A stretch of 55,728 bases of DNA from a virus. Made by a program: the position numbers and the translations under genes. Positions 1 through 8,328 of the stretch are shown here, in pieces (the stretch's first letter is position 1; each line of letters begins with the position of its first letter). The stretch is from positions 1 to 55,728 of IMG/VR virus record IMGVR_UViG_3300036861_000270; one strand, written 5' to 3'. The notes beneath the pieces were generated by a model. The model was not told the DNA's origin. It ran no database searches and saw only the letters and a list, made by a program, of their open reading frames with translations.

Positions 1-42
1 GCCATTCGTCCCCCCCTGTGCCCGAACTAGGACCGGTCGCGC

Positions 43-303
43 ATGAGCAACGTCGAGAAGGCCACGCGGACGGAGCTGCGTAGGCTTGGTGTGTCGGTGC
101 AGACCTCGGCGACGGCGGCATTGGCGGTGGCGCTGGCGGCGCAGATCGACCGGGCTCGTGGTGCGGTTGCTGCGGCTGCTGCCGCGGCGCAGCATCGGCT
201 GCTGATGCAGGATCTGCGGGCGAAGGCGGAGGCGGTGAAGCCGACCAGGGACGGGATTGATGACCTCGCTACTCGACGTGCCGAACGGCGTGGCAGCGCC
301 TGA
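43..303 (+). CDS. putative small terminase subunit
   Basis: 86 residues, Ala/Arg-rich and probably helical, with no clear catalytic motif. The call rests on position: it directly precedes and overlaps the large terminase, and the HNH gene at the far end of the window would lie upstream if the molecule is circular or cos-joined, which is the usual HNH-TerS-TerL order. It would recognise the packaging site and load the large subunit. The ATG at 43 follows a weak AGGA-containing site. It could instead be an unrelated small protein. Confidence 0.5.
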   Translation: MSNVEKATRTELRRLGVSVQTSATAALAVALAAQIDRARGAVAAAAAAAQHRLLMQDLRAKAEAVKPTRDGIDDLATRRAERRGSA

Positions 304-1813
304 GCTTGGTGACCAGGCTCCGCGGATCCGTTGCGTCCCGTCGTACGTGTCGTCGGCTGGCCCGGAGGTCCGGGAGCTTGCGGCTCGTGCTGGGTTGGTG
401 CTGGATCCGTGGGAAGCGCTGGTCATCGACGACGCGCTGGGGGAGCGGAAGGATGGCAACTGGGCTGCGTTCGAGGTCGGCCTGGTCGTCGCCCGGCAGA
501 ACGGGAAGGGTTCGATCGTCGAGGTGCGGGAGCTGGGCGGTCTGTTTCTGCTGAATGAGCCACTGATCCTGCATACCGCGCATGAGGTGAAGACCGCCGG
601 TGAGGCGTTCCTGCGGATCAACGGGCTGATCGCTGACAACGACGAGTTCTCCCGCCGAGTGAAGCGGGTGAACCGATCGCACGGCGAGGAGGGCATCGAA
701 CTACGCGCGACCCCGACGATCATCCTGGGTGCTGGAGGTCGAAAGATCCGGCGGAGTGTCGCGCCGCGGCTGCGGTTCCTCGCCCGTTCCCGGGTGGCGG
801 GCCGGGGGTTCACCGGCCGGGTCGTTATCCTCGATGAGGCGTTCGAACTGGCGGACACGTCCATGTCGGCGCTGCTCCCGACCATGTCGGCGCAACCGAA
901 CCCGCAGCTGTGGTATACGTCGACACCTCCGAACCAGTTGAAGGACAAGAACGCTCGGGTCCTGGCACGGCTGCGGAAGCGGGGGCTGGCTGGTGGTCGC
1001 CGACTGGTGTACCTGGAGTGGTCGGCGGCTGAGCGGTCGGCGTTGAGCGTGGCTGATCGGGTGGCGTTGCGGTCGGACCGGCGTGCGTGGACGATGGCGA
1101 ACCCGGCGCTTGGCATCCGGATCACCCAGGAGTTCATCGAGTCTGAGCTTGGCGCCCTGGACCCGACGGATTTCGAGGTCGAGCGGCTTGGGATCGGTGA
1201 CTGGCCAACGGATCTGGACGATGCGTGGGCGGTGATCCCCAAGCGTGTGTGGGATGGTCTGGCCGACAACGACTCGGAGCTCGAGGATCCGGTGTCGTTC
1301 GCGGTGGATGTGAGCCCGGAGGCTCGCAGCAGTTCAGTTGCGGTTGCGGGTCGCCGTAGCGACGGGACACTGTTCGTGGAGCTGCTCGACCATCGGCCTG
1401 GGACCGCGTGGGTCAAAGATCGACTGCACGAACTCGACACGCAGTGGGATCCGTGCGCGATCGTCATCGACGTGGGCGGGCCGGCCGGGTCGATGACACA
1501 GGAGCTGAAGGACTCCGGACTGCGGATCGTCAACCCAAAGGTCGGCGAGATCGCGCATGCATGCGGGCAGTTCTACGACGCGGTGACCGACTCGAAGACC
1601 CTGCGGCACCTTGGGGATGTGGCGAGTCAGCGGCCGTTGCGTGCGGCGCTTGCGGGGGCTCAGAAGCGGCCGCTTCGGGATGCGTGGGCGTGGGACCGCA
1701 AGCATCCGTCGGTGGATATCTCGCCGCTGGTCGCAGTGACGCTGGCGGCGTGGGGGTTCATGACGTTCGGGATGGAGCTCGGCCCGTCCGATGTGACGGT
1801 CGGGGCGATCTAG
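260..1813 (+). CDS. terL: terminase large subunit
   Basis: DNA-packaging motor, 517 residues from ATG 260 (a TTG at 257 is a less likely start). A deviant Walker A, RQNGKG, lies near residue 80 and Walker B, VVILDEAF, near residue 190. The C-terminal half has acidic positions expected of the RNase H-like nuclease domain, around VDVSPEA (about 348) and AIVIDVGG (about 401). Length and motif order fit HK97-type large terminases. It powers translocation of DNA into the prohead through the portal and cuts the concatemer. Its start overlaps the preceding small gene by 44 bases, suggesting translational coupling. Confidence 0.93.
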   Translation: MTSLLDVPNGVAAPELGDQAPRIRCVPSYVSSAGPEVRELAARAGLVLDPWEALVIDDALGERKDGNWAAFEVGLVVARQNGKGSIVEVRELGGLFLLNEPLILHTAHEVKTAGEAFLRINGLIADNDEFSRRVKRVNRSHGEEGIELRATPTIILGAGGRKIRRSVAPRLRFLARSRVAGRGFTGRVVILDEAFELADTSMSALLPTMSAQPNPQLWYTSTPPNQLKDKNARVLARLRKRGLAGGRRLVYLEWSAAERSALSVADRVALRSDRRAWTMANPALGIRITQEFIESELGALDPTDFEVERLGIGDWPTDLDDAWAVIPKRVWDGLADNDSELEDPVSFAVDVSPEARSSSVAVAGRRSDGTLFVELLDHRPGTAWVKDRLHELDTQWDPCAIVIDVGGPAGSMTQELKDSGLRIVNPKVGEIAHACGQFYDAVTDSKTLRHLGDVASQRPLRAALAGAQKRPLRDAWAWDRKHPSVDISPLVAVTLAAWGFMTFGMELGPSDVTVGAI

Positions 1814-1826
1814 CAGGAGGTGGCAG

Positions 1827-2102
1827 ATGGCGGACGCTGTCAAGCAGGCCCGCAATGGCAATGTCGGTGTGGCTGGGGAGCAGAACAGTGCGCAGCCGGG
1901 CCCGGACGCGACGAGTCAGATCACCTCGACGAAGCGGCAGGCGGAGGCGGCCGCGAACCGGCGGAAGAACGAGGCGGCGGGACTGATTCAGTCCCCGCAG
2001 GGTTCCGGCGTGGCCGGCCACCAGATCGGCGGCGGTGGGGACATGTTCGGGTGGGATGCGGGCTTGGCGATCAACGACGTGGAGGGGGGCGGGTCCGGGT
2101 GA
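1827..2102 (+). CDS. small Gly/Ala/Gln-rich protein between terminase and portal
   Basis: 91 residues, preceded by AGGAGG at the right distance. Low-complexity composition with a Lys/Arg-rich middle and a Gly-rich tail; no recognised domain. Its stop overlaps the next GTG start (GTGA). Position suggests a head-associated or non-essential late protein. Confidence 0.65.
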   Translation: MADAVKQARNGNVGVAGEQNSAQPGPDATSQITSTKRQAEAAANRRKNEAAGLIQSPQGSGVAGHQIGGGGDMFGWDAGLAINDVEGGGSG

Positions 2103-2308
2103 GCCAGGACACCGGCCAGCTCGCCCCGGGACTCCAGCAGACCGCCAGTGAGGTGCGTTCGGGGTTGGCGTCGTCGAAGTCGAAGGCGGATGCGCAGCAG
2201 GCCGACGCGCACCGGTTCATCGTCTCAAACGGCCACCAGGTCGTCGGCGGCCACGCTGACGTCGGGGACGGATCGGCGGACCGTGGCCGGCAGGCAGGAG
2301 GGTACTGA
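2099..2308 (+). CDS. small hydrophilic protein of unknown function
   Basis: 69 residues starting at GTG 2099, which overlaps the TGA of the previous gene. Rich in Ser, Gln, Ala and Asp with no hydrophobic segment or known motif. The tight overlap on the left and the ATG two bases beyond its stop support it as part of the late operon. Confidence 0.6.
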   Translation: MSQDTGQLAPGLQQTASEVRSGLASSKSKADAQQADAHRFIVSNGHQVVGGHADVGDGSADRGRQAGGY

Positions 2309-2309
2309 C

Positions 2310-2534
2310 ATGGCGACCCGGAAGAGTCGGAAGGGTGGCACGGCGGCTGGTGCGCCGCTCGGGTCGGGGGCGAACTTCAAGGCGGTGGAGGCCAGTGCTG
2401 CAAAGTCCGGCGCGAGAAATCCCGCCGCTGTGGCCGCGGCAGTGGGCCGGCGGAAGTACGGGAAGGCGACGATGGCGAAGCTGGCGGCAGCTGGCCGGCG
2501 CAAGTCTGGCGGCCGCGGCGGCAAGGGCAAGTAG
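2310..2534 (+). CDS. small strongly basic protein
   Basis: 74 residues with Arg/Lys-Lys/Gly clusters at both ends and an Ala-rich middle; AGGAGGG lies upstream of ATG 2310. Such charge suggests DNA or RNA binding, for instance a packaged or head-internal basic protein, but no family is recognised. Confidence 0.62.
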   Translation: MATRKSRKGGTAAGAPLGSGANFKAVEASAAKSGARNPAAVAAAVGRRKYGKATMAKLAAAGRRKSGGRGGKGK

Positions 2535-2580
2535 CCGAGCCCGGACCCCCGCGGTCCAGATCCTCATCGCGGTCGGTGGG

Positions 2581-2745
2581 ATGCTCGGCGGCGCGGCGCT
2601 GATCAGCCGGGTCGCGCTGGGGATCATGCTGATCGTCGGGTGCGCCATGGTCGGGGTGGATGGGCTGCTGCGGGAGTCGCCGGATGCTCGGCCGGTCCCG
2701 ACGAGCCATGAGGACGTGCTGGAGCGGTACCGGAGGGCGAGATGA
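2581..2745 (+). CDS. small membrane protein
   Basis: 54 residues from ATG 2581 (GGTGGG just upstream). Residues 2-27 form a hydrophobic helix (GGAALISRVALGIMLIVG and onward), followed by a charged tail. ATGA overlap with the next gene. The role is unknown; the frame is open upstream but has no good earlier start. Confidence 0.5.
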   Translation: MLGGAALISRVALGIMLIVGCAMVGVDGLLRESPDARPVPTSHEDVLERYRRAR

Positions 2746-2972
2746 TCAAACTCGATGAGTTGCTCGAGGACGTTGAAGAAGTCCGCCGACTGACGATCCA
2801 GCCGGGCGACATCCTCGTCTTCCGGTTCAAGCACCGCCTGCGCGTAGACACCGCTAATGAGATTGGCGAACACCTCAAGGCCAAGCTCGGCGAGGACGTG
2901 AAGATCCTGATCCTCGACCAGGGCACTGCGATCGACATCCTGGAGAAGACCGACGGTGCCTCGCCTCCTTGA
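2742..2972 (+). CDS. small acidic protein upstream of portal
   Basis: 76 residues starting in an ATGA overlap. The pattern LTIQPGDILVFRF, an HLKAKLG helix and a VKILILD strand suggest a compact alpha/beta domain. Unknown function. Its 3' end overlaps the GTG start of the portal gene by 17 bases, which implies coupled expression. Confidence 0.62.
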   Translation: MIKLDELLEDVEEVRRLTIQPGDILVFRFKHRLRVDTANEIGEHLKAKLGEDVKILILDQGTAIDILEKTDGASPP

Positions 2973-4410
2973 CCGGCTCGCGGATCGTTACAGCCTGCGC
3001 CAAGGCTTCTGGGAGGGGATGGCCTCCGGTGCCGCCGTCTACATGGGCAACTACGGCGACCCCGGCAAAGAGAAGGCCGTCACCAACCTGGTCGGGATGG
3101 CCAGGGACGCCTACCAGTCCAACGGGGCCGTGTTCGCGGTCATCCTGATCCGCTTGGCGTTGTTCTCTGAGGCCCGGTTCGTGTTCCAGAGCCTGGTCGA
3201 CAAGCACACCTACGGCAGCCAGGACCTCAAGATCCTGGAGGAGCCGTGGCCGAACTGCACCACCGGCGAGCTGCTGGCGCGGATGGAGCAGGACCTGTCG
3301 CTTGCGGGGAACGCCTACATCTGGAAGGCCGACGACAACCGCCTCGTCAGGTTGCCGCCGGATGAGGTCACGATCATCTCCCGGGAGATCCAGGGGCCGA
3401 CGGGGCACTACCGCGAGATCGTCGGCTACGACTGGGACCCCACCCCCGTCCAGAACGTCGCACCGGGCGAGTCGAACCGTTCCCCCCAGGCGCAGACGTT
3501 CACCGTGGAGGAGATCGCGCACTGGTCGCCGTATCCGGACCCGAGGGCGAACTTCCGTGGCATGTCGTGGTTGACGCCGGTGTTGCGGGACACGCAGGCC
3601 GACACGGCGATGACCAGCTACAAGATCGCGTACCTGGAGAACATGGCGGCACCCAACCTTCTGCTGAAGTATCAGCAGAAGCTCCGCCCGGACACGGTGG
3701 ACTCGATCGGCCAGCGGATGCACGCCAAGTTCGGCGGGTCGAACGCCTTCAAGACGTTCGTGCTCGACCAGGGCGCCGACGCCACGGTGCTGAACAACTC
3801 GCTGGATTCGATGGCGTTCGCGGAGACGCAGGAGGCCGGCGCGAACCGGATCTGTTCTGCGGGTGGGGTCGACCCGATCCTGATCGGCCTGCTGACGCTG
3901 GGTCGGGCTGCGGTGACCTACGAGCAGGCGATGCGTAGGCTCGGGGATGTCACCCTGCGGCACATGTGGCGGACCGGGTGCGCGGCGCTGCAAAAGCTCG
4001 TCCCCGGCGTCCCCCCAGCGGGGGTGCGGTTGTGGTACGACACCTCGGACATTGCGGCGCTCCGCGCTTCGGAGACTGAGCGGGGGCAGACCAGCCAGGT
4101 GCAGGCCGCCGCGCTGCTCACCGTCGTGCAGGCCGGGTACACGCGCGAGTCGGCGGTCGCGTTCCTGTCGTCGGGGGACGTGAGTCAGCTGGTCCCGGAG
4201 CCGCAGGCCCCACCGCCGGGAGTGTCGGGTCGGGAGACCACGTCGGAGAAGATCACCCCGCCGGCGGCCGCCAAGCCGATCACCGATGGGAACCCGGGCG
4301 GTGAGCCTCCACGGCCTAGCCAGAAGGTCGGACCGCCGACGGGGAACGGGAAGGGTCCGACCCCCAAGCAGATGCGGCCGATGCCACCCGCGTTACTCCG
4401 TCGGCCCTAA
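2956..4410 (+). CDS. portal protein (HK97-type)
   Basis: 484 residues from GTG 2956. It forms the dodecameric ring at the capsid vertex through which DNA passes. Typical features are YQSNGAVFAVI near residue 53, an LSLAGNAYIW stretch, MSWLTPVLRD, and a KTFVLDQGADATVL stretch before the GGVDPILIGL segment. The C-terminal 80 residues are Pro/Gly-rich and probably disordered. The length is normal for the family. The stop (TAA) overlaps by 4 bases the stop of a reverse-strand gene. Confidence 0.92.
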   Translation: MPRLLDRLADRYSLRQGFWEGMASGAAVYMGNYGDPGKEKAVTNLVGMARDAYQSNGAVFAVILIRLALFSEARFVFQSLVDKHTYGSQDLKILEEPWPNCTTGELLARMEQDLSLAGNAYIWKADDNRLVRLPPDEVTIISREIQGPTGHYREIVGYDWDPTPVQNVAPGESNRSPQAQTFTVEEIAHWSPYPDPRANFRGMSWLTPVLRDTQADTAMTSYKIAYLENMAAPNLLLKYQQKLRPDTVDSIGQRMHAKFGGSNAFKTFVLDQGADATVLNNSLDSMAFAETQEAGANRICSAGGVDPILIGLLTLGRAAVTYEQAMRRLGDVTLRHMWRTGCAALQKLVPGVPPAGVRLWYDTSDIAALRASETERGQTSQVQAAALLTVVQAGYTRESAVAFLSSGDVSQLVPEPQAPPPGVSGRETTSEKITPPAAAKPITDGNPGGEPPRPSQKVGPPTGNGKGPTPKQMRPMPPALLRRP

Positions 4411-4610
4411 CCGATCACGATGTCGCCGCGAGCTTCAGCCTGCTCTCTGGCCCAGAGGTTCCACTTCGCTTGAAGGTCGGCCATCTTGGCCTTCCACTCG
4501 GCTGTGTGGACCAGGCCGTGCGCGACCTCGTTGTTGTAGCGGGACAACTCATGGAAGTCCTGTTCGGTCCAGCCGGGCGGCAACCAGCGCTCCTTGTGGC
4601 GGCGCATCAT
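4407..4610 (-). CDS. small reverse-strand protein in an inserted cassette
   Basis: 67 residues, hydrophilic and Trp/Arg-rich, no known family. Its start lies in an ATGA overlap with the upstream 122-residue gene, and its TAG overlaps the portal stop. With the next two leftward genes it forms a three-gene cassette that interrupts the usual portal-protease order. It is probably expressed from the promoter at 5480-5508. Confidence 0.65.
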   Translation of the reverse strand: MMRRHKERWLPPGWTEQDFHELSRYNNEVAHGLVHTAEWKAKMADLQAKWNLWAREQAEARGDIVIG

Positions 4611-4975
4611 CCGCTCCGAGTGTTGGCGAGTGCATTGAACCGGGCGGCGAACTGGCGGGCGCTGGACTGATGCTTCGGGTCGCCCTTCAGTTCGATGAGG
4701 ATCGTGTACGCGTCGTCCGCGCCGATGATGGTGAGGAAGATCTGCCGCTCGTCACGCTTCTTCTTGAAGGCGAGCGCGAACGGGCCGGTGAGCAGCATCC
4801 GGGTGGCGGTGTACCGCTTCTGGAGTTCGCCGACGGATTCCACGGTGGCGTGGGCGCCGGCGACGGGGCCGCTCTCACCGCGTCCTGACACAGTGCCGTT
4901 CTTGACCTTGATGCCGAACAGGCGGGCTTGCGCTTCGAACTGCTGCCGTTCGACCCAGCCTAGCGTCTTGCTCAT
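4607..4975 (-). CDS. reverse-strand protein of unknown function in endonuclease cassette
   Basis: 122 residues with a regular alpha/beta-like pattern (RLFGIKVKNG, ATVESVGELQKRYTATR, a KKKRDERQIFLTIIGADDAYTILIEL stretch of strands). It may be a compact regulatory or ligand-binding fold; no family is recognised. It sits directly downstream of the endonuclease VII-like gene and is coupled to the following gene by ATGA. Confidence 0.65.
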   Translation of the reverse strand: MSKTLGWVERQQFEAQARLFGIKVKNGTVSGRGESGPVAGAHATVESVGELQKRYTATRMLLTGPFALAFKKKRDERQIFLTIIGADDAYTILIELKGDPKHQSSARQFAARFNALANTRSG

Positions 4976-4994
4976 ATCGTTCCCTTCTGGGGAT

Positions 4995-5474
4995 CTACTG
5001 GTGGCGTTCTAGATACTCGGCAAGCAGCCGAAGACGCTGCGGGTTGTCGTTGACCCAGCCGAGGATGAGGTTGCAGTCCTTGCAGAGAACTCCTCGAACG
5101 GCGTTGGTCTTGTGGTCATGGTCGATTGCCATACGAGGGGTGCGTCGTCCACACACGTCACAGCCGGCACCGTTGCGTAGCTGATCGTGGGCCTGTACGC
5201 CCTCCTTTCCATACAGCCGGCGGACTATTTGCTGCTTCCGGGCAGCCTTGGCGTGTGACAGCTGATTCCAGGTGGACACATATGCAGCCCAGCATCGCTT
5301 GCAGCGGCCTCCCCGACCACGAAAGCCCTTCTGCAGTTTTGGGAACTCATCCCACGACTTGAACTCGCCGCAGGTCGTGCAGTGCCGCCCGACATCGGTT
5401 GCCGCATCTCGCATCTCGGCCAGCGTCATCCCGTTGGCGCCGCGACGGGCGTCCGGCTTCCTCCTAGTAGTCAT
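4995..5474 (-). CDS. endonuclease VII-like (His-Me finger) homing endonuclease
   Basis: 159 residues. An N-terminal zinc-ribbon-like half has CTTCGEFKSWDEF and CKRCW. The C-terminal half has the recombination endonuclease VII signature: CDVCG, then AIDHDHKTNAVRGVLCKDCN and LGWVNDNP. It would cut DNA using the His-metal finger. As a lone gene on the opposite strand inside the head operon it is best read as a mobile (homing) nuclease. The start at 5474 is only 5 bases from a -10 element, so the mRNA is probably leaderless; an internal ATG at codon 16 is the alternative. Confidence 0.85.
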   Translation of the reverse strand: MTTRRKPDARRGANGMTLAEMRDAATDVGRHCTTCGEFKSWDEFPKLQKGFRGRGGRCKRCWAAYVSTWNQLSHAKAARKQQIVRRLYGKEGVQAHDQLRNGAGCDVCGRRTPRMAIDHDHKTNAVRGVLCKDCNLILGWVNDNPQRLRLLAEYLERHQ

Positions 5475-5479
5475 GCGGC

Positions 5480-5508
5480 ATTGTATCAGCTTTTGCTGCT
5501 GGATGTAA
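5480..5508 (-). promoter_or_regulatory. promoter for reverse endonuclease cassette
   Basis: On the minus strand TTACAT (5508-5503) is separated by exactly 17 bases from TACAAT (5485-5480), a near-consensus sigma-70/sigma-A promoter. The predicted start point coincides with the A of the ATG at 5474, which would give a leaderless transcript. Confidence 0.6.
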
Positions 5509-5527
5509 GGCGGGTGGAGGTGACCCC

Positions 5528-6643
5528 GTGGCGTTGGCTCACGAAAAGGTCGGGCACACAGAGCAAGGGCTCTGGCATCACAAAGGGATGCAGCTGCCAG
5601 CCTTCATACAAAGAATCGCCAACGACCTGATCCACGAACGGGGCATGCCGGAGTCGGAGGCGATCGCCACCGCGATCTCCCAGTGCAAGCGGTGGGCCGC
5701 CGGCGGCGAGAACGTCAAGCCAGAGACCCGCGCGAAGGCTGCCGCGGCGATCGCCGAATGGGAAGCGCTGAAAGCCAAGAGCAAAGCAGGATCAGGATCG
5801 CACGGGAGGGCGGACACGCCGATGCCGTACACCAGAAGCTTTCCGTTGGAGGACATCTCCATCGCCAGGGACGGGAGCGGCAGAGTCGTGGACGCCTACG
5901 CCGCCGTGTTCAACACCCCCGCCAAGGTCAGAGACCAGGACGGCACCTACGAGGAAACCATCGACCCGACCGCGTTCAACCGCACCCTGGAACACCGCCG
6001 CCGCGCCAAGGGTGGCGCGTTCCCGGTGCTGTTCAACCACGGCATGACCCTGTTCGGCACCCCCTCTGAGCGGTACGCCGTCCCGATCGGCGTGTCGGAA
6101 GAGGTTCGCGTGGACGGCAACGGCCTGTTCACCCGTTCCCGGTTCCACCGCACCCAGGCCGCCGACGAGATCCTCGAGGCGATCCGAGACGGCTCCATCA
6201 CCGGCTACAGCTTCCGCGGCGACTTCCTCCGCTCCGACCCGGTCGCCCCTCGCGGCGGATTCCGTCCCGACCACGCCGGCCGGCTCCAGACCGTCCGCCG
6301 GACGGAACTGTCGCTCGACGAGTACGGCCCGGGGACGTTCCCGGTCTACAAAGGCGCAGAGATCGTCGGGGTCCGGGCCGAGCAGGCCGCACTCATGCTC
6401 AGCGCGCTGGCCCCCGGCGAGTTCGACAGGCTCGCCACCATGTTCCGGTCCGGCACTCCACTGGACTCGCCACCTGGCACTCCAGCAGATCCGCCGGCCG
6501 ACGACACCCCCGAACAAGGATCGGGGCCCGTCACCGAGGACCCGTCGCCACTGCGGCACTCCGTTCGGCCACCACATCTGGAACTCCAGGCCCAGCGGGC
6601 CAAGTTCCTGATCAAGCACGGAGGAGGTCACATCGGTGCCTGA
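5528..6643 (+). CDS. prohead (capsid maturation) protease, with N-terminal extension
   Basis: 371 residues from GTG 5528 with GGAGGTGA upstream. Residues 1-90 form a helical extension (HKGMQLPAFIQRIANDLI, then an Ala-rich helix). Residues 95-270 match the HK97 prohead protease/S78 pattern: FEETID-like segment, FNHGM with the likely catalytic His near 167, and IRDGSITGYSF with the likely Ser near 222. The C-terminal 100 residues are Pro-rich. It would cleave the capsid delta domain during maturation. It overlaps the capsid gene start by 8 bases. Confidence 0.88.
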   Translation: MALAHEKVGHTEQGLWHHKGMQLPAFIQRIANDLIHERGMPESEAIATAISQCKRWAAGGENVKPETRAKAAAAIAEWEALKAKSKAGSGSHGRADTPMPYTRSFPLEDISIARDGSGRVVDAYAAVFNTPAKVRDQDGTYEETIDPTAFNRTLEHRRRAKGGAFPVLFNHGMTLFGTPSERYAVPIGVSEEVRVDGNGLFTRSRFHRTQAADEILEAIRDGSITGYSFRGDFLRSDPVAPRGGFRPDHAGRLQTVRRTELSLDEYGPGTFPVYKGAEIVGVRAEQAALMLSALAPGEFDRLATMFRSGTPLDSPPGTPADPPADDTPEQGSGPVTEDPSPLRHSVRPPHLELQAQRAKFLIKHGGGHIGA

Positions 6644-8225
6644 CATGCGCACCCCCCCGGTCATCGGCGTCCGCGCCGACGGGCGCCCCATCTTCCTGAT
6701 CGCCGGCGGCGACGGAACCGGCGAGCCCACCCAGACCCAGGACCAGCAGCCGCAGACCACGCAGGGCCAGAACATGTACCGCACCCTGCAGGAGATCGAC
6801 GGGCGGCAGGCCGCGATCCGCACGGAGCTGCAGACCATCGACGTGCTCCCCGAACCGACCGACGAGGACGTCAACTGGCAGGGCACCCTCATCCAGGAGT
6901 ACGACCAGCTTGAGGACCGCGCCCGGCCGCTCCGCCGCCGCATGGCCGACATCGACCGGGTCCTCCGCGCCCGCCAGGACCCCGACAACCGCGAGGACGG
7001 CGCCCCCCGCTCAGGCGGCAACGGTGGCGGTCGGCAGGCTCCCGACGTGTACGTCCGTTCGGGCCGCGACCCGTTCGAGGAGCTCGACAAAGTCCGCCGT
7101 GGCCTCGTCGGCTCCAGTGATCTCCGGGTCCGCGCACAGCTGGCGATCGAGACCGACGCCAAGCGGTACGCGCTCGCCGACGCCTCCTACGCCGAGACCG
7201 CGACCCGCCGGGCCGAGTCAAGCCCCCGGATCGCCAAGCACATCCTGCTCACCGGTTCCCCGGAGTACCGGGACGCGTTCGCCGAGTATCTCCGCGACCC
7301 GGAGAACCTGAGCCGCGAACGTTCCATGACCCTGACCGCCGCCTCCGGCGGCTACCTCCTGCCATATGTCCTAGATCCGACGATTGTCCTGACTAACAAC
7401 GCTTCGGCCAATCCGTTCCGACGGATCAGCCGGAACGAGCAGACCACCTCCAACGCATGGCAGGGCGTCTCCTCGGCCGGCGTGACCGCCGCGTGGATCA
7501 CAGAGACCACCACCGCCGCCGACATGTCCCCCACCATCGGCCAGATCCAGATCACCCCCACCAAGGCCGCCGCCTGGGTGTTCGGCTCCTACGAGGCCCT
7601 TGACGACACCAACTTCGGGGAGCAGCTCCCCGGCCTGCTCGCCGACGCCCGCGACCGGCTCGAGTCCGCCGCGTTCGCAACCGGGTCGGGCACCAACCAG
7701 CCACTCGGCGTGGTCGCCGCGCTCGGCACCGGCTCCCGTGTCGCGCCCACCGCCACCGGCACCGCCTTCAACGGCACCGCCTCCATCCCCGACGTCTACA
7801 ACCTCCAGGCCGCCCTTCCACCCCGGTTCCGCAACAGCCGCAACGTCGGCTGGATCGCCAACATCATCGCCATCAACAAGGTCCGCGCACTCGACCAGTA
7901 CGGCGGCAGCGCGTTCTGGGCGAACTTCGGGTCGGACACCCCCGAGCAGCTGCTCGGCAAGTCGATCTACGAGGCGTCCGACATGAACGCCACCATGACC
8001 GGCGCCTCCGGCGCGACCGGGACCGGGTCGGTCACCCTGCTGTTCGGCGACTGGCAGCAGTTCATCGTGGTCGACCGAGTTGGGGTTAGTATGCTGTACG
8101 AGCCTTTGATCAAGGGTGCGAGCAATGCCCAACTTCCTACTGGTCAGGCCGGTTGGTACATGTTTTGGCGAACTGGGAGTTCTGTCAGTACTACGGCAGC
8201 TTTCCGGTATCTGACGATCTCGTAG
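6636..8225 (+). CDS. major capsid protein (HK97 fold)
   Basis: 529 residues from GTG 6636, with AGGAGG 7 bases upstream. Residues 40-120 look like a helical delta/scaffold segment that the upstream protease would remove. The HK97 fold starts near 230 (SMTLTAASGGYLLPYVLDP) and includes WITETTTAADMSPTIGQI and GSGTNQPLGVV. The last 145 bases, from about 8080, use many T/A-ending codons (GTT, AGT, CCT, ACT), unlike the C/G-ending codons before them, suggesting replacement of the gene end together with the endonuclease gene that follows. Confidence 0.93.
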   Translation: MPDMRTPPVIGVRADGRPIFLIAGGDGTGEPTQTQDQQPQTTQGQNMYRTLQEIDGRQAAIRTELQTIDVLPEPTDEDVNWQGTLIQEYDQLEDRARPLRRRMADIDRVLRARQDPDNREDGAPRSGGNGGGRQAPDVYVRSGRDPFEELDKVRRGLVGSSDLRVRAQLAIETDAKRYALADASYAETATRRAESSPRIAKHILLTGSPEYRDAFAEYLRDPENLSRERSMTLTAASGGYLLPYVLDPTIVLTNNASANPFRRISRNEQTTSNAWQGVSSAGVTAAWITETTTAADMSPTIGQIQITPTKAAAWVFGSYEALDDTNFGEQLPGLLADARDRLESAAFATGSGTNQPLGVVAALGTGSRVAPTATGTAFNGTASIPDVYNLQAALPPRFRNSRNVGWIANIIAINKVRALDQYGGSAFWANFGSDTPEQLLGKSIYEASDMNATMTGASGATGTGSVTLLFGDWQQFIVVDRVGVSMLYEPLIKGASNAQLPTGQAGWYMFWRTGSSVSTTAAFRYLTIS

Positions 8226-8240
8226 TTCGTCCGGTTCAAT

Positions 8241-8328
8241 CCCTGTCGGACCTCTATGTGATAATGGTGAGGCCGGGAGAGTCACCTCCCGGCCTCGGGC
8301 CACCACCCTGACAAGGAGGGCAACGGCC
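8241..8328 (+). promoter_or_regulatory. leader L1: extended -10, hairpin, RBS before endonuclease
   Basis: Contains GGACCT, then TGT-GATAAT (8257-8265, an extended -10), then a perfect 10-bp hairpin AGGCCGGGAG (8270-8279) / CTCCCGGCCT (8286-8295), then AAGGAGG and the ATG. The same order recurs at six other loci in the window. Confidence 0.6.

Noticed and set aside
1-42. Direct terminal repeat shared by the two window ends
   Set aside because: The first 42 and last 41 bases do not match each other; cohesive ends or circular permutation remain possible but cannot be shown.
5792-7162. 456-codon minus-strand frame over protease and capsid genes
   Set aside because: Antisense to two well-identified structural genes; composition is Arg/Ser/Gly noise.
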